A stretch of DNA of 64,000 nt. It comes from PWPS01 sp964507105 (GTDB lineage Bacteria; Patescibacteriota; Minisyncoccia; Minisyncoccales; PWPS01). The stretch is from contig CAZDOR010000001.1 in assembly GCA_964507105.1 (NCBI GenBank), positions 1 through 64,000 on the forward strand, read 5' to 3'. The position numbers and the translations under genes were made by a program. A model generated the notes under the pieces. That model saw nothing but the letters and a program-made list of their open reading frames with translations. It was not told the origin of the DNA and did no database searches. Position 1 is the first letter of the stretch. Every line of letters starts with the position of its first letter. Below are positions 43,265 to 52,041 of this stretch, piece by piece.

Positions 43265-43780
43265 CTACCCTTCAAATTGGTTATCGAAGAGCTCGTCACA
43301 ATCAGTTTCAGTGCCAACACTAGTGCCACCAGTGCCATAATACCTACCGGCATCACCGTCACTGTCTACACAATAATAAACCGTATCTCCACCATCCGTT
43401 TCATCGGCACAAAGCGGAGCCCAGGCGGCATAACTTTGGGCTTGATCACTGTCTTCGATGGTCAGCTGATATTCTTCAGTGGTTTCCGAATGTTCACCTT
43501 CCATTCCTCCGTCTTCCAAAAGAGCGACACTGCAAGGGGGGATTTGTTCCGCTATATTGGTCCATCCGTCGTGGTCTTCATACCCAAAATAAGCACCTCC
43601 CGAGTCGTAGTAATACTGCTCGGCGTTACTTCTTATTTGAGAAAGTTCGGACCTGATTTGAGTATCGTAGGCCGATTCTCTGGCTCCCCTGATCGAAACG
43701 AAGGCAATACCGGACAAAATACCGATGATCGCGATTACGACCAGAAGCTCAATTAATGTGAAACCTTTTTCTTTATTCAT
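43265..43780 (-). CDS. type IV major pilin, copy 2 (downstream)
   Basis: This 171-residue prepilin begins NKEKG|FTLIELLVVIAIIGILSGIAF, a textbook type IV pilin signal (cleavage between G and F, glutamate at +5). After the core helix comes a short globular domain with YYYDSGGAYFGYEDHDGW, PPCSVALLEDGG and YAAWAPLCADETDGG...YYCVDSDGDAGRYYG; two cysteine pairs probably form disulfides. The leader and the first 64 codons are identical at DNA level to the neighbouring pilin; the rest has diverged. It has its own promoter and terminator, so it can be expressed apart from the assembly genes. Confidence 0.93.
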   Translation of the reverse strand: MNKEKGFTLIELLVVIAIIGILSGIAFVSIRGARESAYDTQIRSELSQIRSNAEQYYYDSGGAYFGYEDHDGWTNIAEQIPPCSVALLEDGGMEGEHSETTEEYQLTIEDSDQAQSYAAWAPLCADETDGGDTVYYCVDSDGDAGRYYGTGGTSVGTETDCDELFDNQFEG

Positions 43781-43817
43781 TCTTTTAATCGATTAACTTG
43801 TAATCGTCGACCTTTTT
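43588..43817 (-). repeat. 230-bp perfect repeat, pilin copy 2
   Basis: Identical to 44242-44471 (offset 654 bp). It covers the 5' leader and the first 64 or so codons of both pilins. A second, shorter identical block covers the YAAWAPLCAD coding segment. Confidence 0.93.
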
Positions 43818-43834
43818 ATATTTCTTTCTACTTA

Positions 43835-43862
43835 ATTATATAAAAAACAGAATTGCTGTCAA
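43835..43862 (-). promoter_or_regulatory. promoter of pilin copy 2
   Basis: On the minus strand, TTGACA (43857-43862), a 16-bp spacer and a perfect TATAAT (43835-43840). The leader of about 50 nt carries a CGATTA/TAATCG hairpin close to the start codon. Confidence 0.82.
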
Positions 43863-43866
43863 TAAA

Positions 43867-43893
43867 AAAAGACCCGAACAAATCGGGTCTTTT
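43867..43893 (-). terminator. terminator of pilin copy 1
   Basis: AAAAGACCCGA / TCGGGTCTTTT, an 11-bp stem with a 5-nt loop, followed by a T-run on the minus strand. It lies right before the promoter of pilin copy 2. Confidence 0.88.
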
Positions 43894-43909
43894 AGCTTTT
43901 TTCTTTCAA

Positions 43910-44434
43910 TTACCCCTCGAATCTCTCATCAAAAATTTCTTCACAGTCAGTTTCGCTACTATCTTGGAATCCGGTCCATCTGTCGGCATCACCGTCACTG
44001 TCTACGCAATAATAGACTTCGTCACCATCATCGTCATCGGCACAAAGCGGAGCCCAGGCGGCATAACTTTGGGCTTGTTCACCGTCTTCGATGGTTATTT
44101 GATAAACCTCTGTCGCGTCATCAAAATCAGTATAGTCCTCACTGTTATCTCCGGTGTTAGTGCCGGCTTCTTGAAGAGCTACACTGCAAGGGGGGATTTG
44201 TTCGGCCAAGTTGGTCCATCCGTCGGAAGTCGAATATTCGTAATAAGCACCTCCCGAGTCGTAGTAATACTGCTCGGCGTTACTTCTTATTTGAGAAAGT
44301 TCGGACCTGATTTGAGTATCGTAGGCCGATTCTCTGGCTCCCCTGATCGAAACGAAGGCAATACCGGACAAAATACCGATGATCGCGATTACGACCAGAA
44401 GCTCAATTAATGTGAAACCTTTTTCTTTATTCAT
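43910..44434 (-). CDS. type IV major pilin, copy 1 (upstream)
   Basis: This 174-residue prepilin has the same signal and core helix as copy 2, with a different middle (EYSTSDGWTNLAEQ, an insert rich in D/T/E around residues 90-110) and a similar cysteine-containing end (APLCADDDDGDEVYYCVDSDGD, then ETDCEEIF). The acidic variable parts would lie on the pilus surface. It is preceded by its own promoter and followed by its own terminator, between pilC and the second pilin. Confidence 0.93.
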   Translation of the reverse strand: MNKEKGFTLIELLVVIAIIGILSGIAFVSIRGARESAYDTQIRSELSQIRSNAEQYYYDSGGAYYEYSTSDGWTNLAEQIPPCSVALQEAGTNTGDNSEDYTDFDDATEVYQITIEDGEQAQSYAAWAPLCADDDDGDEVYYCVDSDGDADRWTGFQDSSETDCEEIFDERFEG

Positions 44435-44471
44435 TCTTTTAATCGATTAACTTGTAATCGTCGACCTTTTT
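44242..44471 (-). repeat. 230-bp perfect repeat, pilin copy 1
   Basis: Identical to 43588-43817. The identity ends abruptly in the coding sequence after the YYYDSGGAY region and in the leader at a T-run of different length. Confidence 0.93.
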
Positions 44472-44485
44472 TTTATGTCTCTGCT

Positions 44486-44513
44486 ATTATACTAAAAATT
44501 TAACTCTCTTCAA
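44486..44513 (-). promoter_or_regulatory. promoter of pilin copy 1
   Basis: On the minus strand, TTGAAG (44508-44513), a 16-bp spacer and TATAAT (44486-44491), directly after the pilC stop codon. Confidence 0.75.
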
Positions 44514-44516
44514 AAT

Positions 44517-45737
44517 TTAAGCCATTCCCATTCCCATATCGTAGATAGGAAGAATTACCGAAACAACCAATCCTCCGACCAAAAAACCGAGAAGAATAAT
44601 GAGCAAGGGCTCCGCAATCTTGACGAAATTATCGAGAGTTCTGTCGGTTTCGTTTTGATAAAATTCAGTTATGCTGGAAAGAACCTTTTCCATTTTTCCC
44701 GTTCTTTCTCCGACAATAAGCATTTGAACTACCAGGGCCGGAAAGTAGTTGGGGTGTTTTCTGAGAGCGGAACTGATGTTTTTACCCTCTTTTACCGCCT
44801 TACCGGTCTCTCCGACTATTCTTTCGTAAACCGTGTTGCTGATTATGTCTTCCGTAATTTCCAAGGATTCCACTATATCCAACCCACTGGAAATCAAAGT
44901 GCTCATACTTTCCGAGAAATAAGCCAAATTGATCTTTTTGGTCAACTCACCAATAAGAGGAATTTTAAATAGAATATTATCGAAAGTCTTTTTTCCCTTG
45001 TCCGTCTTTATAATTCTGAATAATCCGGCAAAAAAGGCAATTATTCCGCCCAATACGAATATGCCCCAATTGACGACAAAATCGGAAATGGAGATTACCA
45101 TCTGAGTTATAAAAGGAATTTCCTGGTCCAGCTCCTCTATCATTTCAACCATGTCGGGAATAACGAAAATCAAAAGAAAAGTAACTACGAAACTGAAAAC
45201 GAACACTATAAATAGGGGATAAATCAAAGCTCCCACTAATTTACTTTTAAACTCGCTCCTTCTTTTGATGTTTTTTTCCAGATATTCCAGGGACTCAGGC
45301 AATTTACCGGAAGCTTCTCCCGATTTTATAACACCGACGAAAAAGCGTGAAAAAACATCATCGTGTTTGCTCAACGCCCCGGAAAATGTTTCTCCTTCCT
45401 CTATTCTGTCGGCAACGTCTTCAATTTTTTTTCGAAGAGTCTTTTTTTCAATTTGTTTGTTTAAAATTCGAAGCGATTCAACTATTCCTATTTGAGAACC
45501 GAGCATAATCCCCAACTGCCTGCAAAACATAACCAAATCCTGGTCTTTCACTCTCTCCAAAAAACTCAAATCAAAATCAACTTTCCTTTCGTAAAAAGGA
45601 ACCTTTTTTTCATCCAGAGAAAGAACATACAGATCTTTTTGTTGAAGATTCAGAAGGGCCTGCCCTTTGGAATCGGCCTCTATTTCACCTTCTCGGGCGT
45701 TTCCTTCCTGGTCTCTTGCTTTATATTCGAATTTCAT
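44517..45737 (-). CDS. pilC: type IV pilus inner-membrane platform protein PilC
   Basis: This 406-residue protein of the GspF family has two repeated cytoplasmic T2SSF domains (about 70-190 and 270-395) and three membrane helices. Typical segments are FCRQLGIMLGSQIGIVESLRIL, FSGALSKHDDVFSRFFVGVIKSGEASGKLPESLEYLE and the second-copy match FSESMSTLISSGLDIVESLEI. It couples the PilB/PilT motors to the pilin platform. It lies 4 nt after pilT. Confidence 0.95.
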   Translation of the reverse strand: MKFEYKARDQEGNAREGEIEADSKGQALLNLQQKDLYVLSLDEKKVPFYERKVDFDLSFLERVKDQDLVMFCRQLGIMLGSQIGIVESLRILNKQIEKKTLRKKIEDVADRIEEGETFSGALSKHDDVFSRFFVGVIKSGEASGKLPESLEYLEKNIKRRSEFKSKLVGALIYPLFIVFVFSFVVTFLLIFVIPDMVEMIEELDQEIPFITQMVISISDFVVNWGIFVLGGIIAFFAGLFRIIKTDKGKKTFDNILFKIPLIGELTKKINLAYFSESMSTLISSGLDIVESLEITEDIISNTVYERIVGETGKAVKEGKNISSALRKHPNYFPALVVQMLIVGERTGKMEKVLSSITEFYQNETDRTLDNFVKIAEPLLIILLGFLVGGLVVSVILPIYDMGMGMA

Positions 45738-45741
45738 TTTT

Positions 45742-46809
45742 TTAATTTATTCTTTTTTGCAAACTTTTCGGCTTCGGAGAAAAAGCCAATGCGTTTTCGG
45801 GCGTTATTTCATTAGCTTGGACAAGATTGACCAGATACTTGTTCAAACTGAACATTCCCTCGTTGGAGGAGGTTTCTACAACCGTGTCCAGTTCGTGAAC
45901 TTTCCCTTCTCTTATCAGATTGGAAACAGCTGAATTTTTTTTCAAGACCTCGCAAGCGGGAACCAGCCCTCCCGTTCTCCTGGGTATCAATCTTTGAGAA
46001 ATAACCCCCAGAAGAGAAGTCGAGAGCTGGGCTCTGATTTGTCCTTGTTGACCGCCGGGAAAAGTGTCAACTATTCTATTTATGGTTTGAGTCGCTGAGT
46101 TGGTGTGCAAAGTGGAAAAAACCAGGTGTCCGGTCTCGGCAGCGGTAATCGCCGTTTCTATGGTTTCCGGATCCCGCATCTCTCCGACCATAATAACATC
46201 CGGATCTTGCCGGAAAACCGATTTCAGCGCTTTGGAAAAGGAATACGTGTCTTGCCCTATTTCCCTTTGGTCTATCAGTGAATTTCTACCTTTGAAGACG
46301 TATTCTATCGGGTCTTCAATTGTAACTATATGCTCGAACCTCTCTTGGTCTATCTTATCGATAAGAGCCGCCAAAGTGGTTGATTTTCCGTGAGAAGCCG
46401 GTCCGGTAACCAAAACCAATCCCTGTTTTTCCGCAGAAAAATCATACAAACTGACCGGCAAGTTGAGCTGTTCCAAAGATTTTATTTTCAGAGGAATTCT
46501 TCTCATCGCCAAAGATACTTTTTCCATCCGAAAATACGCATTGACACGAAAACGATGCTTTCCGTTGTGAGTATAAGAAAAGTCGATCTCCTTTTCTTTT
46601 AAAAATTTATCTTTTTGACCATCATTCATTAAACTCAAGGCTATATTTTTCGCCTCCTGCTTTCTCAATTTTTCCCATTTTCTAATCTTTTCTAATTTTC
46701 CGTCGATCCTCAAAACCGGCCTTCTTTCGGCAGAAAGATGAATGTCCGAGGCTTTTTTATCTATCGAATAATCTAAAATTTTATGTAGTTTTTGCTTATT
46801 GTCACTCAT
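45742..46809 (-). CDS. pilT: type IV pilus retraction ATPase PilT
   Basis: This 355-residue hexameric ATPase powers pilus retraction. It has the N-terminal ASDIHLSAERRPVLRIDGKL segment, a Walker A reading GPASHGKSTTLAAL (usual: GPTGSGKST), the aspartate box VTIEDPIEYVF, Walker B DPDVIMVGEMRDPETIETAITAAETGHLVFSTLHTNSA with histidine box, and a C-terminal arm. The core is typical. It overlaps pilB by 8 nt, so extension and retraction motors are made together. Confidence 0.95.
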   Translation of the reverse strand: MSDNKQKLHKILDYSIDKKASDIHLSAERRPVLRIDGKLEKIRKWEKLRKQEAKNIALSLMNDGQKDKFLKEKEIDFSYTHNGKHRFRVNAYFRMEKVSLAMRRIPLKIKSLEQLNLPVSLYDFSAEKQGLVLVTGPASHGKSTTLAALIDKIDQERFEHIVTIEDPIEYVFKGRNSLIDQREIGQDTYSFSKALKSVFRQDPDVIMVGEMRDPETIETAITAAETGHLVFSTLHTNSATQTINRIVDTFPGGQQGQIRAQLSTSLLGVISQRLIPRRTGGLVPACEVLKKNSAVSNLIREGKVHELDTVVETSSNEGMFSLNKYLVNLVQANEITPENALAFSPKPKSLQKRIN

Positions 46810-48574
46810 TTTTTTGTTTTGAACTGGTTTCTTTTGTAGCTTTTAAAACGACTTCAGCGGAAGTGAGTCCTTCCAACGCCTTGAGAAGTCCGTCTTGTCT
46901 CATCGTCGTCATTCCCTGCTTGAAGGCCTGTTTTTTAATTACCTCTTCACCACTCTTTTCCAGTACCGCTTTCTTTATCGAATCCGTCATCTCCAAAGCC
47001 TCGAATATGCCGATTCTTCCGGAAAATCCGGTTTTGTTACACTTACCGCAACCTTCGGGCTTATAAAGTTTAAAGTTTTCCAAGTCAATTCCTTCGAGCA
47101 TTTCGGAAGGAAGATCTCTCAATTCTTCTCTTATTGCTTTTTTGGTCGGTTCGTCCGGACGTCTCTCTTTTTTACAGTTATTACACAACCTCCTGACAAG
47201 CCGTTGGGCAATAGCCGTGTTCAGAGAAGGAGGGAGGAGATAATTTTCGATTCCCATATCTACAAGCCGAGGAATTACTCCTATTGCATCATTAGTGTGG
47301 AGAGTTGAAAGAACAATATGTCCGGTGAGTGCTGCATGAACCGCCAAATCAGCGGTTTCTTTATCTCTTATTTCACCGACCATAATAATATCCGGATCTT
47401 GTCTTAAAATTTGTCTCAGTCCGGTAGAAAAGTCATATCCGATATCATGATTAACCTGGGACTGATTCACCCCGGAAATAAAATACTCGACCGGATCTTC
47501 AAGGGTGACTATATTAACCTCTTCGGTATTCAGAGTTCTAAGTAGAGAATACAATGTCGTGGTTTTACCCGATCCCGTAGGTCCGGTGGCCAAAACCATG
47601 CCGGTAGGTTTATTAACTCCCTTTGTCACTATTTCTTCAGTCGAAGATCTCATTCCCAACTCACTTATCTTCCTCATACCTTCTTCCGGATCCAAGACTC
47701 TGAGAACAACCTTTTCTCCCAGGGTGGTCGGCATTGTAGCAACACGGAAATCAATTTCCTTTCCACTTATTTCGGAAAAAAATCTACCGTCCTGGGGTAG
47801 TCTTCTTTCTTCTATTTTAAGATTGGAAAGTATCTTTATTCTGGCAACAATAGCTTTGTGGGTTTTTCTGGGTAATATAAGTGAAGAGTGTAAAACACCA
47901 TCCACTCTGAATCTGACTTCCGTCTTTTCTCTTTTGGGTTCTATGTGAATGTCCGAAGCACCTCCTTCCACCGCATTTCTGAAAATAACCGACACAACTC
48001 GAACTATGGGAGCTTCTTCGGCTACTCTGGTTAAATCATCTCCTTCTGCCACTTCTTCTATTTCTTCCTGAAGTTCTTTTTCTTCTTCCTTGTCCATTGC
48101 TCCTATTGCCGCCCCGGCTCCTCTTCTGAGTTTTTCGTATTGATTCAGTATTTTTTGAAAAGTGGTAGGCGTAATCAGGTATATCTTATAGGAAAAGCCA
48201 CCTCGACGAGCTAAAAAACGTAAAACCTCTTTCGCTTTCAGTTTTCGAGGATAAACCATTCCGATCTCAATTCCTTCATCGGTTTTATTCAGCGGTACCA
48301 GGTTGTAGTGTTTGGCGGAATCCTCGGGAATTAATTTGGCTATATCGGGAAGAACGCTTCCCAGCTTATCCAAATTAACATTTTTACGGAAGGGAATATC
48401 CAGAATCTCACTTTTTATTCTGAACAGCTCTTCTTCGCTTATATCAACTTCTTCGTCTTCAAGAATAACTTCCTCTTCCTCTTTTCCCGTATTTTTGGCT
48501 TCTATCCTTAAAGAGATCCCTTTTTTTCTGTCAATTATGTCTCTGTCCTTTAAATTTTGAAGTAATCCTTTCAT
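46802..48574 (-). CDS. pilB: type IV pilus extension ATPase PilB
   Basis: This 590-residue assembly ATPase has an N-terminal MshEN-type domain (about 55-150: FRKNVNLDKLGSVLPDIAKLIPEDSAKHYNLVPL), then the ASDIHIEPKREKTEVRFRVDGVL segment, Walker A TGPTGSGKTTTLYSL, Walker B DPDIIMVGEIRDKETADLAVHAALTGHIVLSTLHTND, and a four-cysteine zinc site (CNNC...CGKC) near residue 470-510. A charged stretch lies at about residues 150-180. It precedes pilT and pilC. Confidence 0.95.
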   Translation of the reverse strand: MKGLLQNLKDRDIIDRKKGISLRIEAKNTGKEEEEVILEDEEVDISEEELFRIKSEILDIPFRKNVNLDKLGSVLPDIAKLIPEDSAKHYNLVPLNKTDEGIEIGMVYPRKLKAKEVLRFLARRGGFSYKIYLITPTTFQKILNQYEKLRRGAGAAIGAMDKEEEKELQEEIEEVAEGDDLTRVAEEAPIVRVVSVIFRNAVEGGASDIHIEPKREKTEVRFRVDGVLHSSLILPRKTHKAIVARIKILSNLKIEERRLPQDGRFFSEISGKEIDFRVATMPTTLGEKVVLRVLDPEEGMRKISELGMRSSTEEIVTKGVNKPTGMVLATGPTGSGKTTTLYSLLRTLNTEEVNIVTLEDPVEYFISGVNQSQVNHDIGYDFSTGLRQILRQDPDIIMVGEIRDKETADLAVHAALTGHIVLSTLHTNDAIGVIPRLVDMGIENYLLPPSLNTAIAQRLVRRLCNNCKKERRPDEPTKKAIREELRDLPSEMLEGIDLENFKLYKPEGCGKCNKTGFSGRIGIFEALEMTDSIKKAVLEKSGEEVIKKQAFKQGMTTMRQDGLLKALEGLTSAEVVLKATKETSSKQKNE

Positions 48575-48591
48575 TATTTTCTTTATCTTAA

Positions 48592-49299
48592 TTACTCTTC
48601 TTGATTTTCCCGGTCGATAAACCGAATGTCCCCTCGAAAATCATCATTTTCACCGGAAATATAATAAGTCATTTCCGAATCGGCTTGAAACCCAATATTT
48701 TTTTCTTCCTCCGCATTTACTTCAATCGAGTAGTCTTCTACGAGCTCATTGTCGTCATTCCTTATTTCGAAAGGTAAGGATTCATCCGTTTCGTTGACTA
48801 TATTAATATCATACCAACGGTCTTCCACCAAGAGGAGGTCCGGATTGGTTAGCATTTCCCGAATTTCGTCCTCTTCAATATCCGTTCGTAAGTCTTCAAT
48901 CAGCTCATCGGGAGATGTTAAAATCCAGCCGCTTTCATCAGCTTTAAATTCAAAATTAAAAGTTTGCCACCAAATCAAAACATCATCCTCCTCCGGAGTT
49001 CGCGGAACTTCAAAAGGGTTGTCAACTTTGTCTTCGTCCCAAATCAAAAGCGGATCATCTCCCTTTCTAAAGGGAGTCAATTCGGAAAAAATATAACTGT
49101 CGAGAAAAACAAAATTCACATCGGGAGTCTCCTTGTAGGTGGGGTCAACATACCCATCCCGGGCAGGGGTAAAAAAGATCTGCCAAACGACTATTCCGAC
49201 AATAATCAACGTAACAACGACAAGTATGAGTAATGGTTTCTTGTTTTTTTTCTTTTCTTCTTTCGTTTTCTCTTTTTTTTCTTCTTTTGGGTCAGTCAT
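48592..49299 (-). CDS. membrane-anchored protein in the PilP position
   Basis: This 235-residue protein has a basic lysine-rich start, one membrane helix (about 24-44), and an acidic outer domain (DEDKVDNPFEVPRTPEEDDVLIWW, later EDRWYDINIVNETDESLPFEI). It lies exactly where pilP is found in pilMNOP operons, after pilO and before pilB. However, it is not a lipoprotein and shows no convincing PilP similarity, and a secretin for PilP to contact is absent. It is probably a pilus accessory of single-membrane bacteria; the function is unknown. Confidence 0.6.
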   Translation of the reverse strand: MTDPKEEKKEKTKEEKKKNKKPLLILVVVTLIIVGIVVWQIFFTPARDGYVDPTYKETPDVNFVFLDSYIFSELTPFRKGDDPLLIWDEDKVDNPFEVPRTPEEDDVLIWWQTFNFEFKADESGWILTSPDELIEDLRTDIEEDEIREMLTNPDLLLVEDRWYDINIVNETDESLPFEIRNDDNELVEDYSIEVNAEEEKNIGFQADSEMTYYISGENDDFRGDIRFIDRENQEE

Positions 49300-49301
49300 A
49301 T

Positions 49302-49838
49302 TTATTCTTCAAAATAAATTACCAAATCCAAATTATATTGGATGGGAAGGAGGGTCTCTTCATCATCCTCTCTTCTGGTTTCTATCGCCAAATTATTAAT
49401 ACTGATCAGTCGAGCCTTATTGGAAAGTCGAGAAATAAAGTTTTTAAAATTGGCGTATCCTCCTTCCGCGGACAAACTGATTTCCACTTCGGATAAATCT
49501 CGAGGTCCGTCCGCACTGTTGATATCAAAACTACCCAAACTTTCAATCCTTATCCCGGTATTTTCGGCGGTATCGTCTATAAGTTTGAAAAAAGAGGGAG
49601 CGTAATGATCTTCGGGAACACCGTCCTCTATTATCTTAATTTCTTCCGAATATTCGTCCTCGAACTTCCAAACCATCTCATCCATGGAGTCGTGGAAATT
49701 AACCAAATTATCGAGTTCGGTTTCCGTGGTTTCCGCTTCCACCATCGTTTCCCGTAAATCTTCATATTCCGGCCAGACGAACAAAAAAAGGATTCCGAAC
49801 GAAGCTATTAGACAGATTGTGGTTATGATTGATCGCAT
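49302..49838 (-). CDS. pilO: PilO-like type IV pilus protein
   Basis: This 178-residue protein has one N-terminal membrane helix (about 4-22), a coiled-coil (about 25-65), and a small ferredoxin-like domain including IRIESLGSFDINSADGPRDLSEVEISLSAEGGYANFKNFISRLSNKARLISINNLAIE, which follows the PilO pattern. With PilM and PilN it forms the alignment subcomplex under the pilus. It lies 3 nt after pilN. Confidence 0.82.
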   Translation of the reverse strand: MRSIITTICLIASFGILFLFVWPEYEDLRETMVEAETTETELDNLVNFHDSMDEMVWKFEDEYSEEIKIIEDGVPEDHYAPSFFKLIDDTAENTGIRIESLGSFDINSADGPRDLSEVEISLSAEGGYANFKNFISRLSNKARLISINNLAIETRREDDEETLLPIQYNLDLVIYFEE

Positions 49839-49841
49839 ATT

Positions 49842-50855
49842 TTATGGCTTAAATATTAATGGATCTATATCAGAAGAAAACTGAAAGGAAATTCTTCCTT
49901 CCTCCGTTTCGTTCATCTCTTCCAGTTCAACATTTTCAATCGGGTTTATCTTTTTTTCCGCCCTGACTTCATACCAATCCCAATCGAGGGTTTCTTCTCC
50001 TCTTATCCGATAATCCTCCGTTTTAACTTCGGTAAGTAGAAAAGGTTTGCTGTCTTCATCAGTCAAAGTAACGATTCTCGTTCCTTCAAAAGGGCTGCTT
50101 GATATTTCCGTTGCACTTCTCAACGGAACGACTCTCTCTTGATCATCGACGGTGGTAAGCTCAACATTTTTTTCAAATCTTTCGTATTCCTTTTCTCCCA
50201 TTTCGTCTTCCGTTACGGAAAAGATCACTTGACGCACTCCTCCGTCACTCATTTCTTGTTCAAAAATTTCGACTTCACCGAAATCGTCCCATTCCTCAAC
50301 TATTTTTTCCCAATCATCCTCCTCTGTAGCCATGTCGAGATGAACCAAATAATCCTCTTCGTCCGTCGGAGCGGGATGATATTCGGAAACCCAACCGTAA
50401 AAATCACGTTTTGTCGTGAACTCTTTTAAGATTGAATACTGCTGCTCAACCGTATAAAAATCATGTGCTCGCCCGTTGATGGTGAGAGTTTCATCTTTCA
50501 AATTCAAGCTGACCTCATCGAGGTTGGCCATGGGATGAACCGCTTCTTCCAAAAGAGAAAATATTTTATTGGAATCGTTTCTACTCCAAAAGGCGTGAAG
50601 ATAATTATCTATTTGTTCTCTGCGACTCAAGACTATTTTTTGATTTTCTTCGAAACGAGATTCTTCTTCCAAGTCTTCCATCAAATTGGTCATATGACTA
50701 ATTTCGCTTTGAATCTCTTCATTCCACTGCCTTAAAAAAAAGTAAGTTCCGACTGTAAGGAGAAGTATCAGTATCGAATAATAAAAAAGGATACTTATCG
50801 AATCGGGAAGACTGATTATCTTTCTCCTTTTCTTTTCTTTTATTTCTATTGCCAT
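49842..50855 (-). CDS. pilN: PilN-like type IV pilus protein with an extended outer region
   Basis: This 337-residue protein has a short cytoplasmic start (IEIKEKKRRKIISLPDSISILF) in place of the usual PilM-binding INLLP-type peptide, one membrane helix (about 23-44), a coiled coil, and then a large acidic outer region. The first segment HAFWSRNDSNKIFSLLEEAVHPMANLDEVSLNLKDETLTINGRAHDFYTVEQQYSIL matches the fimbrial assembly (PilN) fold. The region beyond residue 150 is about twice the usual size and is not assigned. The order pilM-pilN-pilO supports the call. Confidence 0.78.
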   Translation of the reverse strand: MAIEIKEKKRRKIISLPDSISILFYYSILILLLTVGTYFFLRQWNEEIQSEISHMTNLMEDLEEESRFEENQKIVLSRREQIDNYLHAFWSRNDSNKIFSLLEEAVHPMANLDEVSLNLKDETLTINGRAHDFYTVEQQYSILKEFTTKRDFYGWVSEYHPAPTDEEDYLVHLDMATEEDDWEKIVEEWDDFGEVEIFEQEMSDGGVRQVIFSVTEDEMGEKEYERFEKNVELTTVDDQERVVPLRSATEISSSPFEGTRIVTLTDEDSKPFLLTEVKTEDYRIRGEETLDWDWYEVRAEKKINPIENVELEEMNETEEGRISFQFSSDIDPLIFKP

Positions 50856-50856
50856 A

Positions 50857-51888
50857 TTATTTTTTGAAGGTTAAACCTTTTAAGGCCATCCCCGTAGCAA
50901 CGGAAAGCAGGGGGGATAACTCTTCCAGGGAGTCTTCCAGCTCCCGGGGATAATTTATCTCATCGAACGGATAGGAAGGTCCGATTTCGTAATTTTCGGA
51001 TAAAAGAGACTTCAAACTATCAAAAAAGGCACCGCCGCCGGTAACGACGAGTCGATCTATTTCTTTCTCTCTTTCAATCTCGTAATCTTCGCAGACACCG
51101 ATGATTTTCTCCGAAAGTTCCTCAAATTTTTCCGTCCTTCTTTTTAAAGGGTCGTTTTCCACGTTCCGGTAAGAGAACTCCGGAAACAAAACCTCACCAC
51201 CCGTAAAATCCCGAGTGGAAATCGAAAGGTTGTGGCTGTATTTCGGGGTTTCTCCTTCAACCACATTGATGTTGGTGTTTTCGTCTCCAATATCGACAAC
51301 GGCAACGACACCATCGCTCTTTTTTGAGCCAAACACCTTAGCCAATCCGAAAGCTTCAGCATCCAAAAGCCCGACATCCAAACCGGTTTTCTTAGCCACT
51401 TTTCTGTAAGCTTCAATGGTTTGATTGGGAACGGCAAGAAGAACCACTTCGAAAAGTTTTTTGTCGTCACGAGAGGTCTCCTTTATATTCCAATCGAGAG
51501 TAACTTGATTTATGGGAAGAGGAACCCTTTGTTTCGCTTGAAAATGAATAGCGGACTCAATATCTTCCTTGTCCATTTGAGGAATCTCGAAAGAAGCCAG
51601 AAAACTGCTGAAATCGGGAAGAGAGAAAAGACTGTCTTTGGTTTTTATTCCCGCTTCCTTGAGAACCGCGGATAAAGTTTTTGAAATCGCTTCTATAGCC
51701 GAATTCAGGGAGATTTCATTATGAGAGATACTTTCCCGACCGGTTATGTTTTTAATCGTGGTCATTCCGTAATTAGTCAAATTAACCTCTTCGGTTTCCT
51801 CTTTTTTAGTGAGTTCAATGACCTTAATCGAAGAAGTTCCGATGTCGATTCCGATACATTTTTTATCTTTTTTTGAAAATAGTGGCAT
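50857..51888 (-). CDS. pilM: type IV pilus assembly ATPase PilM
   Basis: This is an actin-like protein of about 343 residues. It starts PLFSKKDKKCIGIDIGTSSIKVIEL, with the phosphate-1 loop (DIGTSSIK), and contains the phosphate-2 loop VAVVDIGDENTNINVV and the adenosine motif LVVTGGGAFFDSL. It recruits PilN at the inner face of the membrane. The frame is open to a GTG at 51930, but the ATG at 51888 gives the normal start and lies just downstream of a promoter whose -10 box would be within the longer version. It leads the pilus operon. Confidence 0.92.
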   Translation of the reverse strand: MPLFSKKDKKCIGIDIGTSSIKVIELTKKEETEEVNLTNYGMTTIKNITGRESISHNEISLNSAIEAISKTLSAVLKEAGIKTKDSLFSLPDFSSFLASFEIPQMDKEDIESAIHFQAKQRVPLPINQVTLDWNIKETSRDDKKLFEVVLLAVPNQTIEAYRKVAKKTGLDVGLLDAEAFGLAKVFGSKKSDGVVAVVDIGDENTNINVVEGETPKYSHNLSISTRDFTGGEVLFPEFSYRNVENDPLKRRTEKFEELSEKIIGVCEDYEIEREKEIDRLVVTGGGAFFDSLKSLLSENYEIGPSYPFDEINYPRELEDSLEELSPLLSVATGMALKGLTFKK

Positions 51889-51908
51889 TGAAAAAGTTTC
51901 TTTTTTTA

Positions 51909-51937
51909 ATGATAAAGGATAATTATTCACTTTGCAA
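51909..51937 (-). promoter_or_regulatory. promoter of the pil operon
   Basis: On the minus strand, TTGCAA (51932-51937), a 17-bp spacer and TATCAT (51909-51914). It predicts a leader of about 14 nt to the pilM ATG at 51888. Read-through from the two tRNA-Ser genes is also possible. Confidence 0.55.
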
Positions 51938-51946
51938 AAAGCATTG

Positions 51947-52031
51947 CGGTGGGGGTGGGATTCGAACCCACGAATCCGTGAGGATTGGCGGTTTTCAAAA
52001 CCGCTGCCTTAAGCCACTCGGCCACCCCACC
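51947..52031 (-). tRNA. tRNA-Ser (anticodon TGA)
   Basis: Acceptor GGTGGGG / CCCCACC, a long variable arm, T-loop GGTTCGAATCC, anticodon loop TTTGAAA. The discriminator is G, followed by CAA; no CCA is encoded. It is in tandem with tRNA-Ser (GCT), 10 nt apart. Confidence 0.95.
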
Positions 52032-52041
52032 CGTTAAAATG

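Noticed and set aside
51889..51930. A GTG start for PilM
   Set aside because: The region contains a promoter-like -10 box, and the ATG at 51888 gives the expected N-terminus.
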